Positions 24,701 to 36,167 of a stretch of DNA of 61,464 bases are shown one piece after another. Every line of letters begins with the position of its first letter. Position 1 is the first letter of the stretch. Source of the stretch: Agromyces kandeliae (GTDB lineage Bacteria; Actinomycetota; Actinomycetes; Actinomycetales; Microbacteriaceae); the NCBI RefSeq assembly GCF_009674665.1, contig NZ_WKJD01000015.1, positions 1-61,464 on the forward strand, written 5' to 3'. A program made the position numbers and the translations under genes. The notes under the pieces are model-generated. The model had not been told where the DNA came from. It saw only the letters and a list, made by a program, of their open reading frames with translations, and made no database searches.

Positions 24701-25564
24701 ATGTCGACCGTGATCGAGACCCAGACGACCCCGACCCCCACCGCGCCGGAGCGCACCGCGACGAAGAAGTCCGTGCTGATGTGCCGCCCCGAGCACTTCA
24801 CCGTCGTGTACCAGATCAACCCGTGGATGGACCCGGCCAAGCCCACCGACACGGCGCTCGCCGTGGCGCAGTGGCAGACGTTGCACGACACGTACGTCGG
24901 GCTCGGCTTCGACGTGCAGCTCATCGACCCGGTCGAGGGCCTGCCCGACATGGTCTACGCGGCGAACGGCGGCACCGTGATCGACGGCATCGCGTACGGC
25001 GCGAAGTTCACGCACGAGCAGCGGGCGGCCGAGGGCCCGGCCTACATGGAGTGGTTCCGTCGGGCGGGCTTCGACGTGCGCGAGCCCGCCGAGACCAACG
25101 AGGGCGAGGGCGACTTCCTCCTCGTCGGCGACGCGATCCTGGCCGGCACCGGCTTCCGCAGCGACGGGTCCAGCCACGACGAGCTCGCGCGCGTCACCGG
25201 CCGCGAGGTCGTCACGCTGACGCTCGTGAACCCGAGCTTCTACCACCTCGACACTGCGATCGCGGTGCTGGACTCCCGGCCGGGGCAGGAGCACATCGCC
25301 TACCTGCCGAGCGCGTTCGACGGGCCTTCGCTCGAGGTCCTCCGCGAGCGCTATCCCGACGCGATCCTCGTCTCCGAGGAGGACGCCGCGGTGCTCGGCC
25401 TCAACTCGTACAGCGACGGGCGCAACGTCGTGATCGCCGCGCGCGCGACGGGATTCGAGCGCCAGCTCCGCGAGGCCGGCTACCACCCGATCGGCGTCGA
25501 CCTCTCCGAGCTGCTGCTCGGCGGCGGCGGCGTGAAGTGCTGCACGCTCGAACTGCGACGCTGA
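24701..25564 (+). CDS. ddaH: Dimethylarginine dimethylaminohydrolase (dimethylargininase)
   Basis: A 287-residue guanidino-modifying enzyme. After a 20-residue Thr/Pro-rich tail the fold starts KSVLMCRPEHFTVVYQINPW. Catalytic residues are the Glu/Asp pair in NEGEGDFLLVGD, His182 in SFYHLDTAIAV and the Cys near 280 in GGGVKCCTLELRR. DDAH makes citrulline and dimethylamine from methylated arginines; close relatives act directly on arginine, so substrate is not certain. GAGGAG stands 4 nt before the ATG. With arcA this is the second citrulline-forming enzyme in the window; the usual neighbour ornithine aminotransferase is absent. Confidence 0.85.
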   Translation: MSTVIETQTTPTPTAPERTATKKSVLMCRPEHFTVVYQINPWMDPAKPTDTALAVAQWQTLHDTYVGLGFDVQLIDPVEGLPDMVYAANGGTVIDGIAYGAKFTHEQRAAEGPAYMEWFRRAGFDVREPAETNEGEGDFLLVGDAILAGTGFRSDGSSHDELARVTGREVVTLTLVNPSFYHLDTAIAVLDSRPGQEHIAYLPSAFDGPSLEVLRERYPDAILVSEEDAAVLGLNSYSDGRNVVIAARATGFERQLREAGYHPIGVDLSELLLGGGGVKCCTLELRR

Positions 25565-25613
25565 TCCGGCTACGATTCCGCAGGACCCCACCCGCCCCCA
25601 CCCCGAGGGATCG

Positions 25614-26096
25614 ATGATGGCACCTGCGAACACCGACCAGAACCCCGCCGCGAAGGCGCTCGGCGCCGCGAAGCAGCTCGCCGCCCGAGCCGGGCAGGCG
25701 ACGCGCGACCGGCTGCGCAAGCTCAGCCGGAAGGATGCGACGACGGATGCCGCGGCTCCCGCGGCACCGGAGGAGCCCGTGTCGCCCGCCGCGACGAGCG
25801 CGCCGGCCGCCGCGTCCGCCGACGCGCCGGTCGACGCTCCCGCGTCCGCCGCGCCCGCGCCGGAGTCGCCCGCCGCGAAGCCGGTTGCGGCGACGCCCGC
25901 CGCGAAGCCGGCGACGACGAGGAAGCCGGCGACCAAGCCGGGAGCGAAGCCCGCGCTGAAGCCGGGCGCCAAGCCCGCGACCGCCGAACTCGCGTCGCGC
26001 ACGGTCCCCGAGCTGCGCGCGCTCGCGAAGGAGCGCGGGGTCACGGGCTACTCGCGCATGACCAAGCCGCAGCTGCTCGAGGCGCTCGCGGGCTGA
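25614..26096 (+). CDS. Ala/Pro/Lys-rich protein with C-terminal Rho-N/SAP-like domain
   Basis: A 160-residue protein. Residues 1-45 are helical and basic (AAKALGAAKQLAARAGQATRD), residues 45-125 form a disordered Ala-Pro linker passing into KP repeats (AAKPATTRKPATKPGAKPAL), and the last 33 residues (SRTVPELRALAKERGVTGYS, MTKPQLLEALAG) are a Rho N-terminal/SAP-like helix-extended-helix motif. Such motifs bind nucleic acid; the lysine-rich tail resembles histone-H1-like actinobacterial proteins. A nucleoid or RNA-binding role is likely. GAGGG lies about 6 nt before the first ATG; a second ATG follows directly. Confidence 0.7.
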   Translation: MMAPANTDQNPAAKALGAAKQLAARAGQATRDRLRKLSRKDATTDAAAPAAPEEPVSPAATSAPAAASADAPVDAPASAAPAPESPAAKPVAATPAAKPATTRKPATKPGAKPALKPGAKPATAELASRTVPELRALAKERGVTGYSRMTKPQLLEALAG

Positions 26097-26097
26097 C

Positions 26098-26120
26098 GGC
26101 GCCGGGCGCCGCCCGGCGCC
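26098..26120. terminator. Perfect 10-bp hairpin between convergent genes
   Basis: GGCGCCGGGC / GCCCGGCGCC with a 3-nt loop starts 2 nt after the stop of the Rho-N protein gene and precedes the end of the convergent hydrolase gene; a bidirectional terminator is likely. Confidence 0.6.
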
Positions 26121-26138
26121 GCTCGGTGCCGGCTGCCC

Positions 26139-28641
<2,503 letters not shown>

Positions 28642-28669
28642 CGGTTCGCCCCCCGCAACCGCGGCCCGG

Positions 28670-28675
28670 TACGAT
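28670..28675 (+). promoter_or_regulatory. -10 box of a leaderless start (TACGAT)
   Basis: TACGAT ends 8 nt before the ATG at 28684. Confidence 0.5.
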
Positions 28676-28683
28676 TCCCTGAC

Positions 28684-29496
28684 ATGTCGTCGCGTGCTGA
28701 GGAGGAGCCGGTGAGTGGACCTCTGGTGGTGATCCCCACGTACGACGAGCGCGAGAACCTGCCGGGCATCATCGCGCGTGTGCGCGCGGCGGTGCCGACG
28801 GCGTCGGTCCTCGTCGTCGACGACGGGTCGCCCGACGGCACGGGCGAGCTCGCCGACGAGATGGCCGCAGCGGATCCCGCGGTCGAGGTGCTGCACCGAC
28901 GTGGCAAGGAGGGCCTGGGGGCCGCGTACCTCGCCGCCTTCGACTGGGCGCTCGACCGCGGCTTCGACCCGATCGTCCAGCTCGACGCCGACGGCTCGCA
29001 CCTCCCGGAGCAGTTGCCCGCGCTCCTCGACGCGTTCGAGGCGACGGATGACGCGGGGCGCGCACCCGACGTCGTGATCGGGTCGCGCTGGGTGCCCGGC
29101 GGGTCGGCCGTGAACTGGCCGCGTCGGCGGATCTGGCTGTCGAAGACCGGCAGCACGTACTCGCGGTGGATGCTCGGACTGCCCGTGAAGGACGCGACCG
29201 CGGGATACCGCGTGTACCGTGCCGACGCGCTCCGCGCACTGCACCTCGAGGACGTGCACACGAAGGGCTACGGCTTCCAGGTCGACATGACCTGGCACGC
29301 CGTCATGGCGGGACTCCGGGTCGCCGAGGCGCCCGTCACGTTCGTCGAGCGCGAGCGGGGCCGCTCGAAGATGAGTGCGGCGATCGTGTTCGAGGCGATG
29401 GGGCGCGTGACCGCCTGGGGGATCGCCCGCCGGTTCCGCCCCGCCCGTCAGGCGACGTCGGAGGCCAGCGAGGCCCGGAGGCCGTCGCGCGCCTGA
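28684..29496 (+). CDS. Polyprenol-phosphate mannosyltransferase (Ppm1/DPM1-like)
   Basis: A 270-residue family 2 glycosyltransferase. The nucleotide-sugar site is VIPTYDERENLPGII and VLVVDDGSPDGTG, the metal motif is QLDADGSHLPEQ, and FVERERGRSKMS is the dolichol/polyprenol phosphate mannose synthase signature. It would make polyprenyl-phosphomannose from GDP-mannose for cell-envelope glycolipids or protein mannosylation. There is no fused acyltransferase (Lnt) domain, unlike some mycobacterial Ppm1. Its last 49 bp overlap the convergent ROK gene. Confidence 0.85.
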   Translation: MSSRAEEEPVSGPLVVIPTYDERENLPGIIARVRAAVPTASVLVVDDGSPDGTGELADEMAAADPAVEVLHRRGKEGLGAAYLAAFDWALDRGFDPIVQLDADGSHLPEQLPALLDAFEATDDAGRAPDVVIGSRWVPGGSAVNWPRRRIWLSKTGSTYSRWMLGLPVKDATAGYRVYRADALRALHLEDVHTKGYGFQVDMTWHAVMAGLRVAEAPVTFVERERGRSKMSAAIVFEAMGRVTAWGIARRFRPARQATSEASEARRPSRA

Positions 29497-30707
29497 GCGC
29501 GCGCGCCGACCAGCCCGAGATCATCGCCGGACGTCCCGGCCGTCAGGCGTGGGATCGCGTCGAGCGCACCGCCGCCGAGCTTCGGCCGGTTGTCGCGGAA
29601 GGATGCGTCGATGTCGGCGACCAGGGGTGCCCACCAACCGCCCACGACGACCACGTCGGGATCGATCGTCGGCACCACGACCTGCAGGGCCCGCCCGATC
29701 CACAGCGCCGCGTCGAGCCACGCCCATCGAGCGCGGTCCTCGGAATCGGCGATCCGCACGGCCAGTTCGGCGATCGCCGCCCGGCGCCCGTACGTGAGCT
29801 CGAAGTCCTGCAGTTCGGCTTTCGCGAGCACGACGCCCGGTGCGGCGACGGTGGCGAGGCATCCGCGCTGGCCGCACTCGCACTTGATGCCGTTGGGGAC
29901 GATGGGGAGGTGCCCGAAGGTCGCTGCGAGCCCGTGCGCACCCGGGTAGGGCGCGCCGCGCACGACGATCGCCGCGGAGACCTGGGCGTCGCCCGAGACG
30001 TGCAGGACGATGTCGTCGCGTCGCTCGGCGGCGGCCACGTCGCCGGCGGCGCGAGCGGATGCGGCCGTGCGCAGCGCCGGCGGCGCCACGAGGTCGCGCT
30101 CGATGCCGGCGAGGCGTTCGGATCTCGCGCGCAGCGCGGACGCCACGTCGAGCGGATCGAGTCCGAGGGTCGCGTCGCCGAGCGCGAGCGCGGGCTCCCC
30201 GACGACGGCGCCCTGCACGATGAGCGTGACCTCGGCGATGCGCCGGCCGTCGCGCTCGGCCTGCGCGATCGCCCGGTCGACGACCACCCCGAGCGCGTCG
30301 AGCGGTGCGGCCTCGGCCGGCCGCGGATCGTCCTCGACGATCGCGACGGGCTCCTCGTAGCGCGCGATCTCGGTGCCGTCGAGCTGGGCGAGCGTCGCGA
30401 TGGCGTCGTCCGCGGCGACTCCCGCCGTCAGCAGCAGCCCGTCGGCGATCGCCAGTCGCAGTCGGCCGTGGCGACCGTCGCCTCCGGACTCGGGGTCCAC
30501 GAGCACGCCGGCCTCGACCATGCGGGTGACCAGTCCGGCGACGGCGGTGCGACCGAGGCCGGTTGCGCCCGCGAGTTCGGCGCGCGTGGCGCTGTCGTTG
30601 ACGAAGAGGTGGTCGATGACCTGCGCGGCGTGGTCGGCGCGCCCTCCCTGGCCGACCGCGGTGCTCTCTGACGGAATGCGGGCTGCGGTGGCGCCGGGCT
30701 GCGTCAT
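29448..30707 (-). CDS. ROK-family transcriptional regulator
   Basis: A 419-residue NagC/XylR-type protein: N-terminal HTH at about 25-75 (ATRAELAGATGLGRTAVAGL, VTRMVEAGVLV), then an actin-like sugar-kinase fold with the zinc site GHLPIVPNGIKCECGQRGC. The kinase catalytic region is degenerate as in repressors, and the Glu that usually follows GCLE is Ala here (GCLATV). It probably senses a sugar or sugar phosphate. No sugar operon is adjacent, so the target is unclear. It overlaps the mannosyltransferase gene tail-to-tail by 49 bp. Confidence 0.8.
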   Translation of the reverse strand: MTQPGATAARIPSESTAVGQGGRADHAAQVIDHLFVNDSATRAELAGATGLGRTAVAGLVTRMVEAGVLVDPESGGDGRHGRLRLAIADGLLLTAGVAADDAIATLAQLDGTEIARYEEPVAIVEDDPRPAEAAPLDALGVVVDRAIAQAERDGRRIAEVTLIVQGAVVGEPALALGDATLGLDPLDVASALRARSERLAGIERDLVAPPALRTAASARAAGDVAAAERRDDIVLHVSGDAQVSAAIVVRGAPYPGAHGLAATFGHLPIVPNGIKCECGQRGCLATVAAPGVVLAKAELQDFELTYGRRAAIAELAVRIADSEDRARWAWLDAALWIGRALQVVVPTIDPDVVVVGGWWAPLVADIDASFRDNRPKLGGGALDAIPRLTAGTSGDDLGLVGARAQARDGLRASLASDVA

Positions 30708-30781
30708 TGCGCCAGCATGACGGGTCGGGACCGCGCGCGAGAAGTGCCCCGTTCGGGGGGTGGGCACCGGGTGACCGGAGC

Positions 30782-32338
30782 TCAGACTCCCGCGATCGGC
30801 CTCGCCGAGGCGTACGCGTCGGGCATCGTCGCGATCGTCGCGTCGTACCGCCGCGCCGGGAACGCCTCGCCCGCCGCGGTGGGCCACGCCGGGTCGGCAC
30901 CGCGGACGAACGCGACGACGTCGGCGTGCAGGCGGTCGGCGAGCCCCTGCGGCGGGCGCACGCCCGCGACCGCGGGCACGTGACCCTCCGCGAGCACGTC
31001 GAACACGAAGGGCACGTCGAGGCAGTGCACCGCAGACCCCGAGACGGGCGACCGCCACGAGAACCGGTACGCCCACGTGGCGGCGGGGGCGGCGCCCTCC
31101 GTCGCGGCCACGGTCGCGCCGAGCTCGCGGGCCGCGACCGTACGCACGAGCGGTGCGCGGAAGACGTGGTCGCTCACGTACCGGCCGAGCACGGCGGCCG
31201 TGCCGTGCAGGCCCTCGCGGCGGTTCGCCTCGAGCCATTCCGAGCGACGCGGTTCGACGAGGCCGAGGCGCTTCAGCGCGGCCTTCCGCGACATCAGGCG
31301 CAGGCTCCGCTCGGAGTCGCGGAATGCCGACGAGAACTCGTCGTCGGTGGTGCCCACGACGAGCGGCACCGCCGCACCGACGCCCGAGGCGATCGACGAG
31401 AGCGTCTTCGCCGGTACGAGGCTGCCGTCCACCACGGGCCCCAGCGGAAGTCCCTCCGCCACGAGTGCGGCGCCGCCGCCACGGGCTCCGCGCGGCGGCC
31501 GCAGCGCCTCGCGCTGGAGTTGGCGCACGCGCTCCTCGGAGAGCGATCGCAGGCCGTCGAGGTCGGGGCGGATGCCGCCGAGCTCGCCGATCCGGCGCGC
31601 GAACGCGCGTGCGCGCTCGGGCGACACGTCGGCGAGTGCCGGGGAGACCGCCCATACGCGGTGGAAGAGTCCCTGCGCCCGCGGCATGCCGAGTAGCGTG
31701 AGCGCCGCGCCGCCACCGGCGGACTGCCCGGCGATCGTCACCCGCGCCGGATCGCCGCCGAACGCCGCGACGTTGTCGCGAACCCATTCGAGGGCGAGCA
31801 GCCAGTCGAGCACGGCGCGGTTCGCGGGCGCCCCGTCGATCCATCCGAACCCGTCGAAGCCGAGCCGATACGACACGTTGACCGTGACCACGCCGTCGCG
31901 GTTGAAGGTGCGGCCGTCGTACCAGGGGCTCGCGGGTGAGCCGGCGACGTAGCCGCCGCCGTGGAACCACACGAGCACGGGCAGGCCCGCGGGGGCGCCC
32001 GTGCCCGGCGGTCGGTCGGCTGGAGCGGCCGCCGACGGCGACGGCGTGAACACGTCGACGTTGAGCGTCGCCTCACCGGGCACCGACGGCTCCGGGATGA
32101 TCGTGACCCCGGGGTCGCCGCGCTGCGGCGTGGGCCCGTGCTCGAGCGTGTCACGCACGCCGTCCCACGGTCGAGCGGGCTCGGGCGCCGCGAAGCGCAG
32201 TCCGCCGACCGGCGGCTCGGCGAACGGGATGCCGAGGAACGCCGCCGAGGCCCCGCGCGCGCCCGGCTCGCCACGCCACCGCCCGCGCACCGCGCCCGCC
32301 CTCGTCCGGACCTCGACGGTGGGTGCGGGATCGGGCAC
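30782..32338 (-). CDS. Type B carboxylesterase
   Basis: A 518-residue esterase of the carboxylesterase/acetylcholinesterase family. N-terminal VRTRAGAVRGRW and FLGIPFAEPPVGGLRF, oxyanion hole VLVWFHGGGYVAGS, nucleophile VTIAGQSAGGGAAL, acid in GTTDDEFSSAF and His in AVHCLDVPFVFD complete the triad. There is no signal peptide, so it is cytoplasmic. The GTG start at 32338 has AGGAG 5 nt upstream. It lies 14 bp behind the TetR gene on the same strand and is probably controlled by it. Confidence 0.9.
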   Translation of the reverse strand: MPDPAPTVEVRTRAGAVRGRWRGEPGARGASAAFLGIPFAEPPVGGLRFAAPEPARPWDGVRDTLEHGPTPQRGDPGVTIIPEPSVPGEATLNVDVFTPSPSAAAPADRPPGTGAPAGLPVLVWFHGGGYVAGSPASPWYDGRTFNRDGVVTVNVSYRLGFDGFGWIDGAPANRAVLDWLLALEWVRDNVAAFGGDPARVTIAGQSAGGGAALTLLGMPRAQGLFHRVWAVSPALADVSPERARAFARRIGELGGIRPDLDGLRSLSEERVRQLQREALRPPRGARGGGAALVAEGLPLGPVVDGSLVPAKTLSSIASGVGAAVPLVVGTTDDEFSSAFRDSERSLRLMSRKAALKRLGLVEPRRSEWLEANRREGLHGTAAVLGRYVSDHVFRAPLVRTVAARELGATVAATEGAAPAATWAYRFSWRSPVSGSAVHCLDVPFVFDVLAEGHVPAVAGVRPPQGLADRLHADVVAFVRGADPAWPTAAGEAFPARRYDATIATMPDAYASARPIAGV

Positions 32339-32352
32339 GGTGTCTCCTTCGG

Positions 32353-32952
32353 TCAGGCGTCGGCCGGCGTCGTCGGCGGCTCGAGCAGTCGCAGGAGCAC
32401 CGCGACGTGTTCCGCCATGTCGATGGTCGGGTCCATGAGCCACTGGACCTGCAGGCCGTCGGCGGAGGCCAGGATGAGCATGGCGGCCTGGTCGGCGTCG
32501 ATGTCGGTGCGGGCCGTGCCATCCGCCTGCATGCGTCGGATGTCGCCGGCGACGAACTCGCGGAACGTGCGCGTGCGCTCGGTGAAGAACGCGTGCGCGG
32601 GATGCGCCGGGTCGGTCGCCTCGGCCGAGAGGCGGACGTAGAGCTGGATCAGTCCCGGCACGTCGGCGTTCCGACCGATGGTCTGACGGAAGCCCTCGAA
32701 CGCGGAGACGTCGGCCGTCCCCGCCTCGACCCGCGCCAGGTCGGTCTCGTCGCGCTTGCGGAGCACCGCGGCGAAGAGCTCCTCCTTGGTGCCGAAGTAG
32801 TGCAGGAGTCCCGCCTGGCTGAGCCCGACCGAGTCCGCGAGCTCGCGAACCGAGGCGCGCCCGTATCCCTCGCGCGCGATGACCTCGAGCGCGGCCGTGA
32901 GGATCTCCTCGCGCTTCGCGACGCCCTTCGCGTACGCCCCCCGCCGTGCCAT
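32353..32952 (-). CDS. TetR-family regulator
   Basis: A 199-residue TetR: HTH at about 12-58 (AKREEILTAALEVIAREGYG, GLSQAGLLHYFGTKEELFAA), then a ligand domain ending with ADGLQVQWLMDP as in the BetI-like C-terminal group. It forms a two-gene unit with the carboxylesterase behind it, which suggests control by an ester or its hydrolysis product. A TAGGAT box 7 nt before the ATG indicates a leaderless transcript. Confidence 0.85.
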   Translation of the reverse strand: MARRGAYAKGVAKREEILTAALEVIAREGYGRASVRELADSVGLSQAGLLHYFGTKEELFAAVLRKRDETDLARVEAGTADVSAFEGFRQTIGRNADVPGLIQLYVRLSAEATDPAHPAHAFFTERTRTFREFVAGDIRRMQADGTARTDIDADQAAMLILASADGLQVQWLMDPTIDMAEHVAVLLRLLEPPTTPADA

Positions 32953-32959
32953 GCCATCG

Positions 32960-32965
32960 ATCCTA
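32960..32965 (-). promoter_or_regulatory. -10 box of a leaderless start (TAGGAT)
   Basis: Minus-strand TAGGAT, 7 nt before the ATG at 32952 of the tetR gene. Confidence 0.55.
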
Positions 32966-33077
32966 GGTTGCGCGGCCCGATCGAACCGTCAAGGGGTTGG
33001 GGCCGGATGCCTCGCGGCGTACGCTCCCGTGCAGGCGGGCCGATCAGGGCCGCCCGACCGACACGCGAGGGGGACGC

Positions 33078-33554
33078 ATGCCGAAGACCGCAACCGACCG
33101 CGACGCGCGACGCGCCGCGAGACGCGCGGTGAAGGACGCCGAGCGCGCCGAGAAGCAGGCGCGCAAGCTCGCCTCGTCGCTGCCCGAGCCGGCGAAGTCG
33201 AGGGTGAAGGCGGCGGCCTCCGCCGAGAAGCGCCGCATCGTCATCGTCAAGCGCGAGGCCGATCGCGTGCCGTATGCGACACGGCGCGCGGCGAAGCGCT
33301 CGTCGGCGCGACTCGAGCGGGTCGCGGTCCGGTACGGCAGCGCGGGCGGCCGCGCCTCGTCGGCGGACGCGTCTCGGAAGGGCGGCGCCGCGAAGTCGAT
33401 CGAACGGCAGCGCAAGCAGGTGAAGCGCCCCTCGAACATGGCGATCGTGAGCGGCTTCCGGACGCTCTTCGCCACGATCTCGACGCCGACCGACCAGGAG
33501 CGCGCCCGCAAGACCGCGAAGGAGCGCCTGCGCAGGATGGAACGGGGGAGCTGA
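33078..33554 (+). CDS. Small, highly basic Lys/Arg/Ala-rich protein
   Basis: A 158-residue protein of no family I recognise. More than a quarter of the residues are Lys or Arg (DARRAARRAVKDAERAEKQA, KSIERQRKQVKRPSN). It is predicted to be mostly helical, with one more hydrophobic stretch (MAIVSGFRTLFATI) near residue 120. There is no signal peptide. The start MPKTAT follows GAGGGGGACGC, a good ribosome site. The charge suggests nucleic-acid or membrane-surface binding but no function can be claimed. Confidence 0.6.
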   Translation: MPKTATDRDARRAARRAVKDAERAEKQARKLASSLPEPAKSRVKAAASAEKRRIVIVKREADRVPYATRRAAKRSSARLERVAVRYGSAGGRASSADASRKGGAAKSIERQRKQVKRPSNMAIVSGFRTLFATISTPTDQERARKTAKERLRRMERGS

Positions 33555-33598
33555 CATGGCGATCGCACGGCCGGCGCGACATCTCCGCGTCACCGGAT

Positions 33599-33609
33599 CG
33601 TAAGGAACC
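33599..33609 (+). promoter_or_regulatory. CGTAAG-type promoter element before the MTAP operon
   Basis: CGTAAGGAACC begins 51 nt before the ATG at 33650. The same CGTAAG stands 50 and 52 nt before the starts of the two other transcription units of this cluster. Confidence 0.5.
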
Positions 33610-33649
33610 TCCTCGATCCGGCGGAGTGGGGGACGGGCAGGGTTGAGCC

Positions 33650-34441
33650 ATGGACACGGTGGGGGTCATCGGGGGCACGGGACTCGCCGCGCTGATCGAC
33701 GGGGCGACGCGCGAGCGCGCCACGCCGTTCGGCCCGGCGATCGTCACCGAGGGCGAGCTCGGCGGCCGACCGGTCGCGTTCCTCGCTCGTCACGGCGACG
33801 GCCACACGATCCCGCCGCACCGCATCAACGCTCGCGCCAACGCGTGGGCGCTCGCCGACCTCGGGGTGCGCGCCGTCGTCTCGACCGCGGCGGTGGGGTC
33901 GCTCCGGGCCGAGCTCCCTCCCGAGTCGTGGGCGATCCCCGACCAGCTCGTCGACCGGACGTGGGGCCGCGCCGACACGTTCTACGACGGCTCGCTGGTG
34001 CGGCACCTGCCGTTCGCCGAGCCGTTCTGTCCCGAACTGCGTCGCGTGGCGGTCGAGGCGGTGCCGGATGCCGCGCCCCGGGCGACCGTCGCGGTGATCC
34101 AGGGGCCGAGGTTCTCCACCCGGGCCGAGTCCTCCGTCCTGCGGGACGCGGGCGTCGACCTCGTGAACATGACGCTGTGCCCCGAGGTGGCGCTCGCCGC
34201 CGAGCTCGGCATGGGCACCGTGACCCTGTGCCTCGTGACCGACACCGACACGGGCCACGTCGAGGACGATCCCGACGCCGTGACCGCCGAGCTCGTCTTC
34301 CGGCGTCTCGCCGAGGCCCGGCCGCGGGTGCTCGCGTCGGTCGAGCGGATCGTCGCCGCGATCCCGCCCCACTACGTTCCGCGCGAGCTCATGGACGCTG
34401 ACGCGATCGGGCACGTGCTCGGCCTGCCGGTGGTGCGATGA
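33650..34441 (+). CDS. S-methyl-5'-thioadenosine phosphorylase-like purine phosphorylase
   Basis: A 263-residue member of the MTAP/PNP family. Phosphate-site GVIGGTGLAAL, the RHG-x-x-H block FLARHGDGHTIPPHRINARA and the nucleoside site VNMTLCPEVALAAELGMGTV are all present, matching MTAP more than trimeric PNP. It would cleave methylthioadenosine (or another purine nucleoside) with phosphate. It heads an operon of five genes joined by 4-bp ATGA/GTGA overlaps with sugar-modifying and glycosyl-transfer genes, an unusual context for nucleoside salvage, so a specialised substrate is possible. Confidence 0.8.
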   Translation: MDTVGVIGGTGLAALIDGATRERATPFGPAIVTEGELGGRPVAFLARHGDGHTIPPHRINARANAWALADLGVRAVVSTAAVGSLRAELPPESWAIPDQLVDRTWGRADTFYDGSLVRHLPFAEPFCPELRRVAVEAVPDAAPRATVAVIQGPRFSTRAESSVLRDAGVDLVNMTLCPEVALAAELGMGTVTLCLVTDTDTGHVEDDPDAVTAELVFRRLAEARPRVLASVERIVAAIPPHYVPRELMDADAIGHVLGLPVVR

Positions 34442-35487
34442 CCGTCCTCGTCACCGGCGGGGCCGGGTTCATCGGCGGCGAGGTCGTGCGGCTCGCGATC
34501 GGGCGGGGCGACACGGTGCGGGTGCTCGATTCGTTGCGTTCCGACGTGCACGCGTCGCCCGCTCGGCTGCCGGACGGCGTCGAGCTCGTGCGCGGCGACG
34601 TGCGCGATCCGCTCGTGCTCGATCGGGCGCTCGACGGGGTCGACGTGGTCTTCCACGAGGCGGCGAAGGTGGGTCTCGGCGTCGACCTGCAGGATGCGCC
34701 GGACTACGCCGCGACGAACGTGCTCGGCACCGCCGAGCTCGTGGCGGCGATCGCGCGTGCGGGCGTCGATCGACTCGTGCTCGCCTCGTCGATGGTGGTC
34801 TACGGCGAGGGTGCGTACCTCGATGCCGATGGCCGGCGGCGCCGGCCCGCGGCGCGCACCACCGCAGACCTGGATGCCGGTCGCTTCGAGCCGCGCGACC
34901 CGGGGACGGGGCATCCGCTGGCCCCCGATCTCGTCCATGAGGACGACGTCCTCGACCCGCGCAACGTGTACGCGCTGACGAAGCTCGCGCAGGAGCACCT
35001 GGTCGCGGCCTGGGCGCGCTCGACCGGCGGTCGTTCCGCGCTCCTGCGGTACCACAACGTCTACGGGCCGTGGATGCCGCGCGACACCCCCTATGCCGGT
35101 GTCGCTGCGATCTTCCGATCGTCGCTCGCGCGCGGCGAATCGCCCCGCGTCTTCGAGGACGGCGCCCAGCGCCGCGACTTCGTGCACGTGACGGATGTCG
35201 CCGCCGCCAACCTCGCCGCCGCCGACGCGCTGCCCCGGCTGCGGGCCGGAACCGCGCGAGCGTTCAACGTCGGCTCGGGCATCGTCACGACGGTGGGCGA
35301 GCTCGCGGCCGGGCTCGCCCGGGCGATGGGCGGCCCCGCCCCGATCGTCACCGGCGAGTACCGGCTCGGCGACGTGCGGCACATCACCGCGTCATCCGCC
35401 CGCGCCCGTGCCGAGCTCGACTGGGCGCCGCGCGTCGCCCTCGCCGATGGGCTGGCGGAGTTCGCGGCGGCAGGGGTGGCGCGATGA
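34438..35487 (+). CDS. NAD-dependent epimerase/dehydratase (extended SDR)
   Basis: A 349-residue extended SDR. The Rossmann motif VTGGAGFIGGEVVRLA opens the protein; the catalytic YxxxK is in NVYALTKLAQEHLVA, preceded by VLASSMVVYGEG, and the substrate half has RRDFVHVTDVAAAN. Its closest well-known relatives are nucleotide-sugar 4-epimerases/dehydratases. Overlaps the MTAP and GT2 genes by 4 bp each. With the GT2 that follows, it may modify and then transfer a sugar. Confidence 0.85.
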   Translation: MTVLVTGGAGFIGGEVVRLAIGRGDTVRVLDSLRSDVHASPARLPDGVELVRGDVRDPLVLDRALDGVDVVFHEAAKVGLGVDLQDAPDYAATNVLGTAELVAAIARAGVDRLVLASSMVVYGEGAYLDADGRRRRPAARTTADLDAGRFEPRDPGTGHPLAPDLVHEDDVLDPRNVYALTKLAQEHLVAAWARSTGGRSALLRYHNVYGPWMPRDTPYAGVAAIFRSSLARGESPRVFEDGAQRRDFVHVTDVAAANLAAADALPRLRAGTARAFNVGSGIVTTVGELAAGLARAMGGPAPIVTGEYRLGDVRHITASSARARAELDWAPRVALADGLAEFAAAGVAR

Positions 35488-36167
35488 CCGGCGGGCGCAG
35501 CGCGGACCCGCGCATCGACCTCGTGCTCCCGTGCCTCGACGAGGAGCGGGCGCTGCCGTGGGTGCTCGGTCGCCTCCCCGAGGGCGTGCGCGCGATCGTC
35601 GTCGACAACGGGTCGACCGACCGCTCGGCCGAGGTCGCGCGCGAGCACGGGGCGACCGTCGTGACCGAGCCCCGGCGCGGGTTCGGCGCCGCCGCCAACG
35701 CGGGACTCGAGGCGGCGACGGCGCCGCTCGTCGCCTTCTGCGACGCCGATGCGTCGCTCGATCCCGCCGACCTGCCGGGGCTCGTCCGGCTCGTCGAGGC
35801 GGGCGAGGCCGACCTCGTGCTCGGTCGCCGGCGACCGACGAGCGGCTCGGCGTGGCCGATCCACGCGCGGTTCGCGAACCGCGTGCTCGCCGCGCGGATG
35901 ACGCGCCGCACCGGCACGCCGCTCCACGACCTCGGACCGATGCGCGTCGCCCGCACCGCACGCCTGCAGGCACTCGGCATCCGCGACCGCCGCAGCGGCT
36001 TCCCGCTCGAGATGGTGCTGCGGGCCGCGGCCGACGGATGGCGCATCCGCGAACTCGACGTCCCGTACCGGCCCCGCGAGGGCCGCTCCAAGGTGACCGG
36101 GACCGTCCGCGGCACGCTCACGGCGATCGGCGACATGTCGCGCATCTTCCACGAGGTGCACCCGTGA
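35484..36167 (+). CDS. Family 2 glycosyltransferase
   Basis: A 227-residue GT-A fold transferase: DLVLPCLDEERALPWVLGRL, IVVDNGSTDRSAEVAR, the metal motif FCDADASLDPADLP and the acceptor-side VPYRPREGRSKVTGT as in polyprenol-phosphate glycosyltransferases. There is no membrane anchor. Actinobacteria often pair this type with the DUF2064 protein that follows and a membrane GT-C protein, suggesting transfer through a lipid-linked sugar (family knowledge plus inference). Confidence 0.8.
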   Translation: MTGGRSADPRIDLVLPCLDEERALPWVLGRLPEGVRAIVVDNGSTDRSAEVAREHGATVVTEPRRGFGAAANAGLEAATAPLVAFCDADASLDPADLPGLVRLVEAGEADLVLGRRRPTSGSAWPIHARFANRVLAARMTRRTGTPLHDLGPMRVARTARLQALGIRDRRSGFPLEMVLRAAADGWRIRELDVPYRPREGRSKVTGTVRGTLTAIGDMSRIFHEVHP

